Assembly (NCBI GenBank): GCA_013812995.1
Contig: JACCSL010000379.1
Location: forward strand, 1-8,499
Direction of reading: 5' to 3'
DNA length: 8,499 bases
Origin: Ardenticatenales bacterium
Lineage (GTDB): Bacteria; Chloroflexota; Anaerolineae; Ardenticatenales; Ardenticatenaceae
This document shows, piece after piece, positions 1-6,610 of the stretch (position 1 is the first letter of the stretch; each line of letters begins with the position of its first letter). The position numbers and the translations under genes are program-made. The notes beneath the pieces were generated by a model. That model ran no database searches. It saw nothing but the letters and a program-made list of their open reading frames with translations, and was not told the origin of the DNA.

Positions 1-3000
1 AGCAATCGTGTTTGCGGTGGAGGCGAGCGCATTGCCAGTGAAGTCCGTCAGGGGGTGGTGGGCAAACATCGCCATCACCCCGACCACCTCACCGTCCAGG
101 ATGAGGGGATGGCCCGCAAAGGAGAGCAATCCCTGCTCGGTGGCCCACGCCTTGTCTCCTACTCGTGGGTCAGTCTGAACAGAGTTGGTCAGGTGGGGCT
201 CTTTTTCTTCGGCAATCAGGCCAATTTTGAACTTGCCCACAGGCACGCGCCCATGCGGGCCATCCAGGTGCGTGTACATGCCCGCACTGGCCTGGAGTTC
301 CAGCATATTCTCTCTGGGATTCAGGGTCCAGATGCGGGCAAAGGCGGCATCCAAATGATCGACCATCGCCTGGGTGCAACGCTGGAGAACCTGTTGAAGG
401 CTTGTGCCCTGGGTCAGGGCCTGGCTGATCTCCGCATCGAAGGTGGCAAGCCGCGCGCGCTCGGCCAAGGCCTCTTCGGCACGGGTACGCTCGATGTAGT
501 TGCCAATCATGTCAGAGGCGGTCTGGAGCAGCCGGATTTCTTCCTCGCCCCACACCCGCGCACTCTCCGTATCATCGAAACCAATCAGGCCATACCACTC
601 TTTGCCGAGGAAGATGGGCAGGTTGATGAGGGAAACAATATCCTGGCCCGCCAGCAGCTCTTGAATCTCCGGTGAAAGCGAGGCGAGGATCCCGCCAGCG
701 GGTTGGCCTGCGGTGAGTTGCGTCACCCATTCACTCATGGGGCCTGCGATTGGAACCTTCTGCATCTCGGCGTTGTTTAGTTGCGGAACGGTGCCCGGCG
801 CGCAAACTTCATGGCGCTGACGAAGGAAGGTACCCTCCGCTGGCTCCTCTATTTTCTCGAAGAGGTACACACGGTTCACATTGGCCGCGTGGAGGAGGGC
901 GGCGAGCGCCTGATTCATTGCCTCGTGGAACGTCTCTCCTGCCAGCAGCGCCTGGGAGCAGGCCGCCAGCCCCTCCTCATATCGGAGGCGAATCGCTAGT
1001 GCCTGCTCTACCTGTTTGCGCTCAGTGATGTCGGTGCCAACACCCAGCACCTGATTCGACTTTCCATCCGGTGCCGTCAGCGGAACCTTGATCATCTGGA
1101 ACCAGCGACTCGTGCCTCCGGCCTCCGTCACCAGCTCCTCTGGAATGAACACGGGCTCCAGGGAGGTCATCACCTGGCGATCTGCCTCAAGGAAACCTTG
1201 AACCTCTTCCAGGTTCGAGTTGAAATCAAAATCACTCTTGCCGACTAAGGTCTCCGTCGTCGTGCCATACAGATTGGCGAAGGCGCTATTGGCGAGAACA
1301 AAGTTGCCTTCCCAATCCTTCACGAAGAGCAAGCCAGGCGTGGCATCCACGATCTGGCGCAGGAAGGACCGCTGCGCCTCCAATGCCTGCTCGGCCTGCT
1401 TGCGCGCGGTGATGTCGGTTGCCACGCCCAGAACCTGATTCGAGCTTCCATCGGGAGACGTCAGTGGAACCTTGGTGGTCTGGAACCAGCGTAGGTCGTT
1501 GTGGCGGATATCAGGAGCCCTTTCCTCCGGGATGAACTTGGGCTGGAGAGAACTCATCACCTCGCGGTCCGCCTGTTTGAACTCCTCCGTGTCGGGGAAG
1601 CCGGGGAAGAGCTCGGCGTCGGTCTTGTCGAGGATATCCTCGATAGGGATCCCTGACATGTTGGCCAGTTCCTGGTTCGCCAGGAGATATTTGCCCTCCC
1701 AATCTTTGACGAAGATGGGGCTGGGGATGGCATTGATGATCTGGTTGAGGAAGGCGCGTTGCTCGCGCAGGGCATCCGCCGCGCGCCGCCGCTCGGTGAT
1801 GTCGCGCGAGTTCACCACGATGCCCTGAATGGAGGGATCGTTGAGCAGGGCGGTGCCAATAGCCTCCAGAAGCTTCCAGGAACCATCCTTGTGCAGGTAG
1901 CGGAACTCGATGTGCGCCTGCTCCTCGTCATTGCCGCGCTCTACCGTTTCTCCGAAGACCGACACCACATTTGCTATATCATCTGGATGAATCAGGCCAA
2001 AGGCATTCTGTCCAACCAGCTCCTCGGGCTGGTAGCCGAGAATTCGCTCCACTGAGGGACTCTCATAGAGAATCGTCCCGTCAGCCGCGAGAATGCTGAT
2101 GACATCGGAGGAGTTCTGGATCAGGGAGCGGAAGCGTTCCTCACTGGCGCGGCGCGCGGCCTCAGCCTCGCGCCGCGCGGTCAGGTCATAGAATGCCACC
2201 AGGATGGAGCGCTGCTCGTCGAAGATGAGAGGCTGGATGGAAACCGCTGCCCAGAAGGGTGTCCCATCGACCTTGCGCATCGCTACCTCGTAGTTTTGCA
2301 GGTAGCCCTTGCGCGCGAGTTCGTCAATCATCTGCTTGCGGTCGGCAGGGTTCTGGTAGTAGTTCGGGGCTTGCTGCCCGATGACCTCGTCCAGGGTCAG
2401 GCCGAACATCGTGCTGATCTGCTGGTTGGCGTACTGAACGACACCCGTGGTTGTCGTCGTGATGACGATGGGGATGGGGATGGCCTCTGCGATGGCGCGG
2501 AAGCGATCCTCTGTCTGCTGCCGCTTGATGAGCTCCTCCTGGAGTTGCTCATTGGCCTGCGCCAGAGCTTCCTCCGCGCGCTTATGGGCCGTGATGTCGC
2601 TGAGCGCGGTGATCGCCCCCATGACCTTGCCAGAGCTATCCAACAGAGGACCGGAGTTGACGAGCAGGTTCACCAGATGCCCATCCTCGAACCGGACCGC
2701 AATATCGGCGGCCTGATGGGACTGTCCATCCTGGATCGTTCTATAAAGCGGTCGCAGTTCGTCGGCGTAGGGTTCGCCAGTATCCGCATGGATGAAGTTG
2801 AAGGAGGAATTGGCCAGCCCCGGACCGCGCTCGAACATGCGATCCGCCAGCTCGTTGACGCGCACCCGCTGCATGTTCGTGTCCGTCACATAGACGCCCA
2901 CCGGCAGGTTGTTGAGGATGCCATCCAGCAGGCTGCGTTCCAGTTCGGCTTCCGCCCGTGCCTGCTCGGTGGCAGCGCGGAGCCGGGCCGCGTGCAGCGC

Positions 3001-5262
3001 GATTTCGCCCTGCTCGACGAGCGACCTGTAGAAGAAGAATTTTTCCTCATCGAAGTGGCCTGCAACGGGCGACGTCACCGACAGGGACGCCACCTGCTCA
3101 CCCTCCACGAAGAGAGGAATCGCTGCGATACTCACGGAGCCTGTCGCGCGAATGATCTCCAGGGCGGCAGGATCAACGCGCTCGTCCTCCGCCGCGTTCT
3201 GCGTGACAAAGGGCTCGGGGGAAGCGATGTACTTTACCGTCGGAATCGTGTTGCTGTCGAAGCGCGTTCCCTCGGGGACGGCAACCAGCCCCTCCCCGTT
3301 GGCTTTCGATCCGTGGGTGATAAGGGTAATCATCTCTGGCGACTGATCCACCAGGAAGAGGGTGGTGTGAGTATTGGGATATCCACTGGCCTGCTCCAGC
3401 AGCGCATCCAGGACTTCCTCCTCGCTCTTGATCCCTGCCAGAGCCTGGCTCACGGCATAGCGAACCCGTGCCTCCTTCAGGTTCCGCTCGACCTGCTGGA
3501 AGAGCCGTGCGTTCTCCAGGGCGCTGGCAATCTGCCCGGCAAGGGTCTTGAACACGTCGAGATCCGCCTGTGTGAGGGTATGCTCCTGGGTGGTCTGTAA
3601 GTCAAGCACGCCCAGCACCCGGTTGGCGGTGACAAGCGGGATAGTAACCTCGCTGTGGGTCTCGGGCAGCAGGGCATGGGGAAGGAAGGTGGGCTCCTGG
3701 TGCACATCTTCCACGAGGACTACTTCCTGCGTTCGGGCCGCTTGCGCGACGAGGCTCTGCTCCTGCTCCAGAGGGATAGCAAAACCCTGCGCGAGCATCT
3801 GCGCGCCCGACTCACCGGAAGCGGCCCGCAACAGCAACTGCCCGCCGCTTTCATCCAGCAGGTAGATATGCGCCTGATACAGATTGAACCTTTCTTTGAG
3901 CAGGTTCACTGTCTGCGTCAGAAGCTCGTCTATCTCCAGGAAGCTGTTGAGTTGCCCCGCAAGCTCTGCGGCTGTGCGAAGCTGATTCGCGAAGAGGACC
4001 AGAACCTCAGACTGGTGGGAGACACGGTCGACCAGATCGCTGTTTTCAAATAGGAGCGAGACCTGCTTCGTCAGGCTCTCAAAGAGCGTTACCATCGGCG
4101 GGGTAAAGGTGCCATGCTCGCTGCTCTGGATGTCCAGCGCCCCGATCACCCGATTTGCTACAATCATCGGCATGACTAGCTCGGCGCGCGTGTCGGGAAG
4201 CAGGGGATTGGCAAGAAAGCTTTCTTCCTTGGTGACATCCGCCACCAGCACAGCTTTGCGTTGGTGGATGGCATGGGTAACCAGGGAGGACTGGTCGAGG
4301 GGAATCTGATGGTTCTTCTGGAGAAGCTGGCGGCCCGCGTAGCCCGTGCTGTCCCGCAGCATAGCGGCCTGTGCCTCTTCATCCACGAGATAGACCTGCA
4401 CATGATAGAGGTTGAACTGGTCGCGGATCAGATTCACGATCAGGCTCAGCAACTCTTCCGGGCTAAGACGCTCGCTGGCTGCCAGGGTGATGCGCTGGCT
4501 CGCCTCCAGCGCGCGGGTGCGCTCGCGGATGCCGCTCAGCAGCGACTCGACGCGCCCTCCCACTCTCTCCGCCATGAGGTTGAACGTCTCGGAGATATGG
4601 CTGATTTCGTCGCTGCCGCTCACGACTAGACGGGTTTCCATATGCCCCTCGGCCAGCCCCGCTGCGCCCTCCTGCACCGTTCGAACGCGCCGCAGAATGC
4701 GATAGAGCCAAACCACGCTTGCAATCAGGAGAGCTAAATAGAATAGAAGACCACCGAAGAGAGCCAGGGTGACCTGCCCTACAAGGACAGTAAGCTCTGC
4801 GGCCACCATACGGTCCAGATTCTCAAGTTGCCCATCGATTGCCTGGACGGTGTCATGGACCACCTTGTTCTCTTCCTGCTCTGTCTCGGGGGTGCTTTGC
4901 GCTATGACGCCCTGGGCAAAGGTTTTCAGAAGCTTGAACGAGCGCTCAACATCGTTCAAGGTGTCCTCATACTCATCAGTGGGCAGCGGGTTAAGATTCA
5001 GCCTTTGGAGATCCTCCTCTGCATCCTGGAGGGCCTGCGTCAGCAGCAAAACCGTTTCGTTATCCAGCCCATCGGATTCAATCGCCTCAAGGTAGAAGCC
5101 CATCGCGAAGAGGTCATGATGAAAGTCCGCACGAGCATCTTCCTGGATATCCGCGCGGCTATAGTCGGCCGTGGTACCAGTAATGAAGTACAAACTCCAG
5201 ACGATCAGAATCAGCAGAACCCCAGCGATGTAGTAGAAACGGGTCAGCAGTGAGCGGCCCAT
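1..5262 (-). CDS. Giant membrane multi-sensor (HAMP-GAF3-PAS5-GAF2) signalling protein, probable histidine kinase, 3' end outside window
   Basis: The frame is open for 1754 codons from ATG at 5262 to the left edge. An in-frame TAG lies seven codons upstream (5281-5283), and GGAGAG sits 8 nt before the ATG, so this start is well supported. Domains in order, with approximate residues: TM1 9-29; a helical extracytoplasmic segment 30-160 without cysteine; TM2 163-186; HAMP 187-240 (DEIS near 218); GAF1 260-406; GAF2 436-583; GAF3 595-758; PAS1 778-891; PAS2 919-1028; PAS3 1042-1156; PAS4 1171-1285; PAS5 1300-1413; GAF4 1425-1590; GAF5 1604 to the edge. PAS2 to PAS5 end in the usual PAC-type signature (DITxRKQ or similar). 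It should sit in the inner membrane and pass ligand or redox signals through HAMP to the cytoplasmic sensors. No H-box or ATPase is visible, so the kinase assignment is inferred from architecture. A GGDEF or phosphatase output remains possible. The neighbouring REC-REC protein is a plausible partner. Confidence 0.93.
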   Translation of the reverse strand, partial: MGRSLLTRFYYIAGVLLILIVWSLYFITGTTADYSRADIQEDARADFHHDLFAMGFYLEAIESDGLDNETVLLLTQALQDAEEDLQRLNLNPLPTDEYEDTLNDVERSFKLLKTFAQGVIAQSTPETEQEENKVVHDTVQAIDGQLENLDRMVAAELTVLVGQVTLALFGGLLFYLALLIASVVWLYRILRRVRTVQEGAAGLAEGHMETRLVVSGSDEISHISETFNLMAERVGGRVESLLSGIRERTRALEASQRITLAASERLSPEELLSLIVNLIRDQFNLYHVQVYLVDEEAQAAMLRDSTGYAGRQLLQKNHQIPLDQSSLVTHAIHQRKAVLVADVTKEESFLANPLLPDTRAELVMPMIVANRVIGALDIQSSEHGTFTPPMVTLFESLTKQVSLLFENSDLVDRVSHQSEVLVLFANQLRTAAELAGQLNSFLEIDELLTQTVNLLKERFNLYQAHIYLLDESGGQLLLRAASGESGAQMLAQGFAIPLEQEQSLVAQAARTQEVVLVEDVHQEPTFLPHALLPETHSEVTIPLVTANRVLGVLDLQTTQEHTLTQADLDVFKTLAGQIASALENARLFQQVERNLKEARVRYAVSQALAGIKSEEEVLDALLEQASGYPNTHTTLFLVDQSPEMITLITHGSKANGEGLVAVPEGTRFDSNTIPTVKYIASPEPFVTQNAAEDERVDPAALEIIRATGSVSIAAIPLFVEGEQVASLSVTSPVAGHFDEEKFFFYRSLVEQGEIALHAARLRAATEQARAEAELERSLLDGILNNLPVGVYVTDTNMQRVRVNELADRMFERGPGLANSSFNFIHADTGEPYADELRPLYRTIQDGQSHQAADIAVRFEDGHLVNLLVNSGPLLDSSGKVMGAITALSDITAHKRAEEALAQANEQLQEELIKRQQTEDRFRAIAEAIPIPIVITTTTTGVVQYANQQISTMFGLTLDEVIGQQAPNYYQNPADRKQMIDELARKGYLQNYEVAMRKVDGTPFWAAVSIQPLIFDEQRSILVAFYDLTARREAEAARRASEERFRSLIQNSSDVISILAADGTILYESPSVERILGYQPEELVGQNAFGLIHPDDIANVVSVFGETVERGNDEEQAHIEFRYLHKDGSWKLLEAIGTALLNDPSIQGIVVNSRDITERRRAADALREQRAFLNQIINAIPSPIFVKDWEGKYLLANQELANMSGIPIEDILDKTDAELFPGFPDTEEFKQADREVMSSLQPKFIPEERAPDIRHNDLRWFQTTKVPLTSPDGSSNQVLGVATDITARKQAEQALEAQRSFLRQIVDATPGLLFVKDWEGNFVLANSAFANLYGTTTETLVGKSDFDFNSNLEEVQGFLEADRQVMTSLEPVFIPEELVTEAGGTSRWFQMIKVPLTAPDGKSNQVLGVGTDITERKQVEQALAIRLRYEEGLAACSQALLAGETFHEAMNQALAALLHAANVNRVYLFEKIEEPAEGTFLRQRHEVCAPGTVPQLNNAEMQKVPIAGPMSEWVTQLTAGQPAGGILASLSPEIQELLAGQDIVSLINLPIFLGKEWYGLIGFDDTESARVWGEEEIRLLQTASDMIGNYIERTRAEEALAERARLATFDAEISQALTQGTSLQQVLQRCTQAMVDHLDAAFARIWTLNPRENMLELQASAGMYTHLDGPHGRVPVGKFKIGLIAEEKEPHLTNSVQTDPRVGDKAWATEQGLLSFAGHPLILDGEVVGVMAMFAHHPLTDFTGNALASTANTIA
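1018..1752 (-). repeat. Tandem PAS4-PAS5 duplication inside the giant sensor
   Basis: The two units repeat with a period of 129 residues (387 nt). Shared blocks are FVKDWEG near each start, DREVMSSL against DRQVMTSL, FIPEE, RWFQ, KVPLT and SNQVLGV, then DITxRKQ. This pair is much closer than the other PAS domains and is probably a recent duplication. Confidence 0.88.
3514..4485 (-). repeat. Tandem GAF1-GAF2 duplication inside the giant sensor
   Basis: The two GAF units align over their length with a period of 176 residues: QFNLYHVQVYLVDE (F283) against RFNLYQAHIYLLDE (F459), and VANRVIGALDIQ against TANRVLGVLDLQ. They are diverged paralogous domains within one gene, so an ancestral domain duplication is likely. 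Confidence 0.8.
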
Positions 5263-5270
5263 AATGTGAT

Positions 5271-5276
5271 CTCTCC
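5271..5276 (-). promoter_or_regulatory. Ribosome binding site of the giant sensor gene
   Basis: GGAGAG lies 8 nt before ATG 5262. With the in-frame TAG at 5281-5283 it fixes the start. Confidence 0.75.
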
Positions 5277-5330
5277 GTAGCTAACATCGAACAGGAAGCG
5301 CAGGAAACTCGATTATTGAAGGCAGGAACA

Positions 5331-5336
5331 ATTATA
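5331..5336 (-). promoter_or_regulatory. Candidate -10 box of the giant sensor gene
   Basis: The minus strand reads a perfect TATAAT here, about 70 nt before ATG 5262 and downstream of the terminator. The hexamer 17 nt upstream (TAGGAA) is a poor -35, so activation by a regulator is plausible. Confidence 0.55.
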
Positions 5337-5350
5337 GCCTGTTACCAGGC
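5337..5350. promoter_or_regulatory. Palindrome in the promoter spacer (possible operator)
   Basis: The minus strand reads GCCTG-GTAA-CAGGC, 5-bp arms around a 4-nt centre, directly next to the TATAAT box. This is a common operator position, but the arms are short and chance is possible. Confidence 0.4.
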
Positions 5351-5392
5351 GACTTCCTACCTTAACCTTATGTGTTTACAGCAGTACAGACA

Positions 5393-5429
5393 AAGAGAAC
5401 GAAGGAGGGTGGGCTTCCTTCGTTCTTTT
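5393..5429. terminator. Bidirectional Rho-independent terminator after the REC-REC gene
   Basis: The arms GAACGAAGGA (5397-5406) and TCCTTCGTTC (5416-5425) pair perfectly around a 9-nt loop. The stem extends outward to 14 pairs with one G-T. It is followed by TTTTGTTATT on the plus strand, and on the minus strand by a T-rich TCTTTGTCTG run. It lies about 50 nt past the REC-REC stop and upstream of the giant sensor's promoter, so the two genes are probably separate transcription units. Confidence 0.85.
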
Positions 5430-5476
5430 GTTATTAGAGGTGGTGCAGCAAATAGAAAATCTGACGATGCTAGCTG

Positions 5477-6286
5477 CTAGGTTGTGGTTGGAATGCTTGT
5501 CAGGCGGCCTAGCAGAGCCATCAAAGATTCTAGCGAGATTGGCTTGGTCATGAAAAAATCTGCCCCTAGCTCCTGGCAGTACTGGCGATAATGAGGCTCC
5601 CCCGACACCATGACAATCTGAGTGCCCTGCTGGGAGAAAGTCTCCCGTTTGTCGCGGAGCAGTTCCATCCCGCCCTCGTGGCCCATGCGAATGTCAGCCA
5701 GAAATACATCGAAACGAAACGACTCCAGTAGATGCTGAGCGGCGTCGATGGTGGCGGCTGCGTGGACGGTAAACCCCGCATAGCTCAGCGCCTTGGAGTA
5801 GAGATGGCGCAGGCCGTCATCGTCATCCATGATGAGGATTCGACGGGTGCCCAGAGGAGAGGATTTGATGGCAGAGGCAGCCTCCGCCTCGACCTCCTTG
5901 GCGACCTCGCCGCCCGCCATCTGCTCTACAATGGAACGAATCTGGGCCACGGTGAAAGGTTTCTGAATGTACCCATCCAGTGCCTGCTGGTCGAGCTTTT
6001 CCTGTACCCCATGAATGTTGAAGGCGGTCATTAGAACCACAAGCGTTTGTGGGGATAACTCGCGGATGGCCTCGGCTAGGTCCAGGCCATCCATCCCTGG
6101 CATCTTGTAGTCGGTGATAACGAGGGTATAGGCGGTTTGCCGGATTTTCTCCAACGCCTCCGCCCCATTGTGCGCCGTCTCGATCTCGTACTCTTTGCCA
6201 AGCTTTCGCAGGCTATCTGCGACCACCATCGTCACGTTGGGTTCGTCATCTACCACCAGCATACGCTTAACCACTTGCTCTGTCAT
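5477..6286 (-). CDS. Tandem-receiver (REC-REC) response regulator without output domain
   Basis: This 269-residue cytoplasmic protein consists of two CheY-like receivers joined by an Ala/Glu-rich linker (about 125-147). REC1 has the acidic pair D13/D14, phospho-acceptor D59 (in TDYKMPGMDG), T87 and K109 (KPF). REC2 has the acidic cluster D154-D157, acceptor D198 (in ADIRMG), S228 and K248 (TKP). Both sets of catalytic residues are present, although REC2 has Gly where the DxxMP motif normally has Pro. There is no DNA-binding, GGDEF, HD or other effector domain, so it probably relays or buffers phosphate, or signals by protein contact. The ATG at 6286 follows AGGGGG by 6 nt. It lies between a soluble kinase and a giant membrane sensor, either of which could be its phosphodonor. 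A hairpin terminator follows about 50 nt after its stop. The family call is firm; the partner is inferred. Confidence 0.95.
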   Translation of the reverse strand: MTEQVVKRMLVVDDEPNVTMVVADSLRKLGKEYEIETAHNGAEALEKIRQTAYTLVITDYKMPGMDGLDLAEAIRELSPQTLVVLMTAFNIHGVQEKLDQQALDGYIQKPFTVAQIRSIVEQMAGGEVAKEVEAEAASAIKSSPLGTRRILIMDDDDGLRHLYSKALSYAGFTVHAAATIDAAQHLLESFRFDVFLADIRMGHEGGMELLRDKRETFSQQGTQIVMVSGEPHYRQYCQELGADFFMTKPISLESLMALLGRLTSIPTTT

Positions 6287-6292
6287 CCCAGA

Positions 6293-6298
6293 CCCCCT
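6293..6298 (-). promoter_or_regulatory. Ribosome binding site of the REC-REC gene
   Basis: AGGGGG lies 6 nt before ATG 6286 and supports this start over the internal Met at residue 9. Confidence 0.65.
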
Positions 6299-6376
6299 GC
6301 GCCTGTTCCGCGCCCATTAGATTTGAAGCCAACCAAATACTTTAATCATCAATCATATCATAGGACGCAGAGCAAT

Positions 6377-6408
6377 TCTATAGGACAGGTGGTAGTTTTT
6401 GATGTCAA
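6377..6408 (-). promoter_or_regulatory. Candidate sigma-70-type promoter of the REC-REC gene
   Basis: On the minus strand a perfect TTGACA -35 (6403-6408) is followed after 17 nt by TCCTAT (6380-6385). The better-looking TATAGA (6377-6382) has a 20-nt spacing. Either would give a leader of roughly 85-90 nt before ATG 6286. The -35 is strong and the -10 is uncertain; another TATGAT lies further downstream. Confidence 0.5.
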
Positions 6409-6422
6409 AACTGTCATGTTTC
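6408..6422. repeat. 15-nt direct repeat, copy 1
   Basis: AAACTGTCATGTTTC is identical to the copy at 6591-6605. With one single-base indel the match extends to GTCA on the left side. It touches the TTGACA -35 element of the REC-REC promoter, which is where a regulator site could lie. Confidence 0.8.
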
Positions 6423-6466
6423 TGGTTCTGCTGGAATATGTGGTTGAGTCATGGCTCTGCGTGGAG

Positions 6467-6546
6467 GCCCTCTCCCCCACGTCGCTTCGCTCCGTGTCCC
6501 CTCTCCCGAAATCGGGAGAGGGGCGGCCGAAGGCCGGGGAGAGGGC
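6467..6546. repeat. GC-rich nested inverted repeat (REP/MITE-like element)
   Basis: The outer arms GCCCTCTCCCC (6467-6477) and GGGGAGAGGGC (6536-6546) are exact reverse complements. Inside them is a 12-bp stem, CCCCTCTCCCGA (6498-6509) with TCGGGAGAGGGG (6512-6523), separated by only AA. A third small hairpin, CGGCC-GAA-GGCCG, is at 6524-6536. CCTCTCCC-type intergenic palindromes are common dispersed elements in high-GC bacteria, so this is probably one copy of a genomic family. It could also end or stabilise the upstream transcript, but no T-tract follows on the minus strand. Confidence 0.8.
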
Positions 6547-6590
6547 TCCGCTAGCACGCGGCCCCTCCTCCATACCACAAATTCCGTCAG

Positions 6591-6605
6591 AAACTGTCAT
6601 GTTTC
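6591..6605. repeat. 15-nt direct repeat, copy 2
   Basis: This is an exact second copy of AAACTGTCATGTTTC, 183 nt from the first and only 5 nt past the soluble kinase stop codon. The pair brackets the GC-rich inverted repeat. It may be an element boundary, a target duplication, or a second regulator site. Confidence 0.8.
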
Positions 6606-6610
6606 ACCCA

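Larger units (their letters stand above)
6287..6610. other. Intergenic region with repeats and promoter, no gene
   Basis: This 324-nt gap lies between the soluble kinase stop and the REC-REC start. It is AT-richer near the REC-REC gene (6310-6425), where a promoter is likely, and very GC-rich at 6463-6560, where nested inverted repeats occur. Short frames here translate to low-complexity Arg/Gly/Pro/Ser text of the kind read out of intergenic repeats. I see no convincing protein or RNA gene. Confidence 0.75.

Noticed and set aside
55..675. 206-codon plus-strand open frame
   Set aside because: It lies antisense to GAF4-GAF5 of the giant sensor and resembles no protein family.
2296..3600. 434-codon plus-strand open frame
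   Set aside because: It is antisense to the GAF2-PAS2 part of the giant sensor, in a frame that stays open because of codon bias. Its translation has no recognisable domain, while the minus strand gives clear GAF and PAS motifs.
6463..6550. CRISPR array or structured riboswitch in the GC-rich region
   Set aside because: There are no evenly spaced direct repeats with spacers. The symmetry is explained by nested inverted repeats, and the region sits at a gene's 3' end rather than as a leader with an expression platform.
6358..6600. Short minus-strand open frame of 80 codons in the intergenic gap
   Set aside because: Its middle is a read-through of the GC-rich palindromic repeat, giving Gly/Arg/Pro/Ser text typical of translated intergenic repeats.
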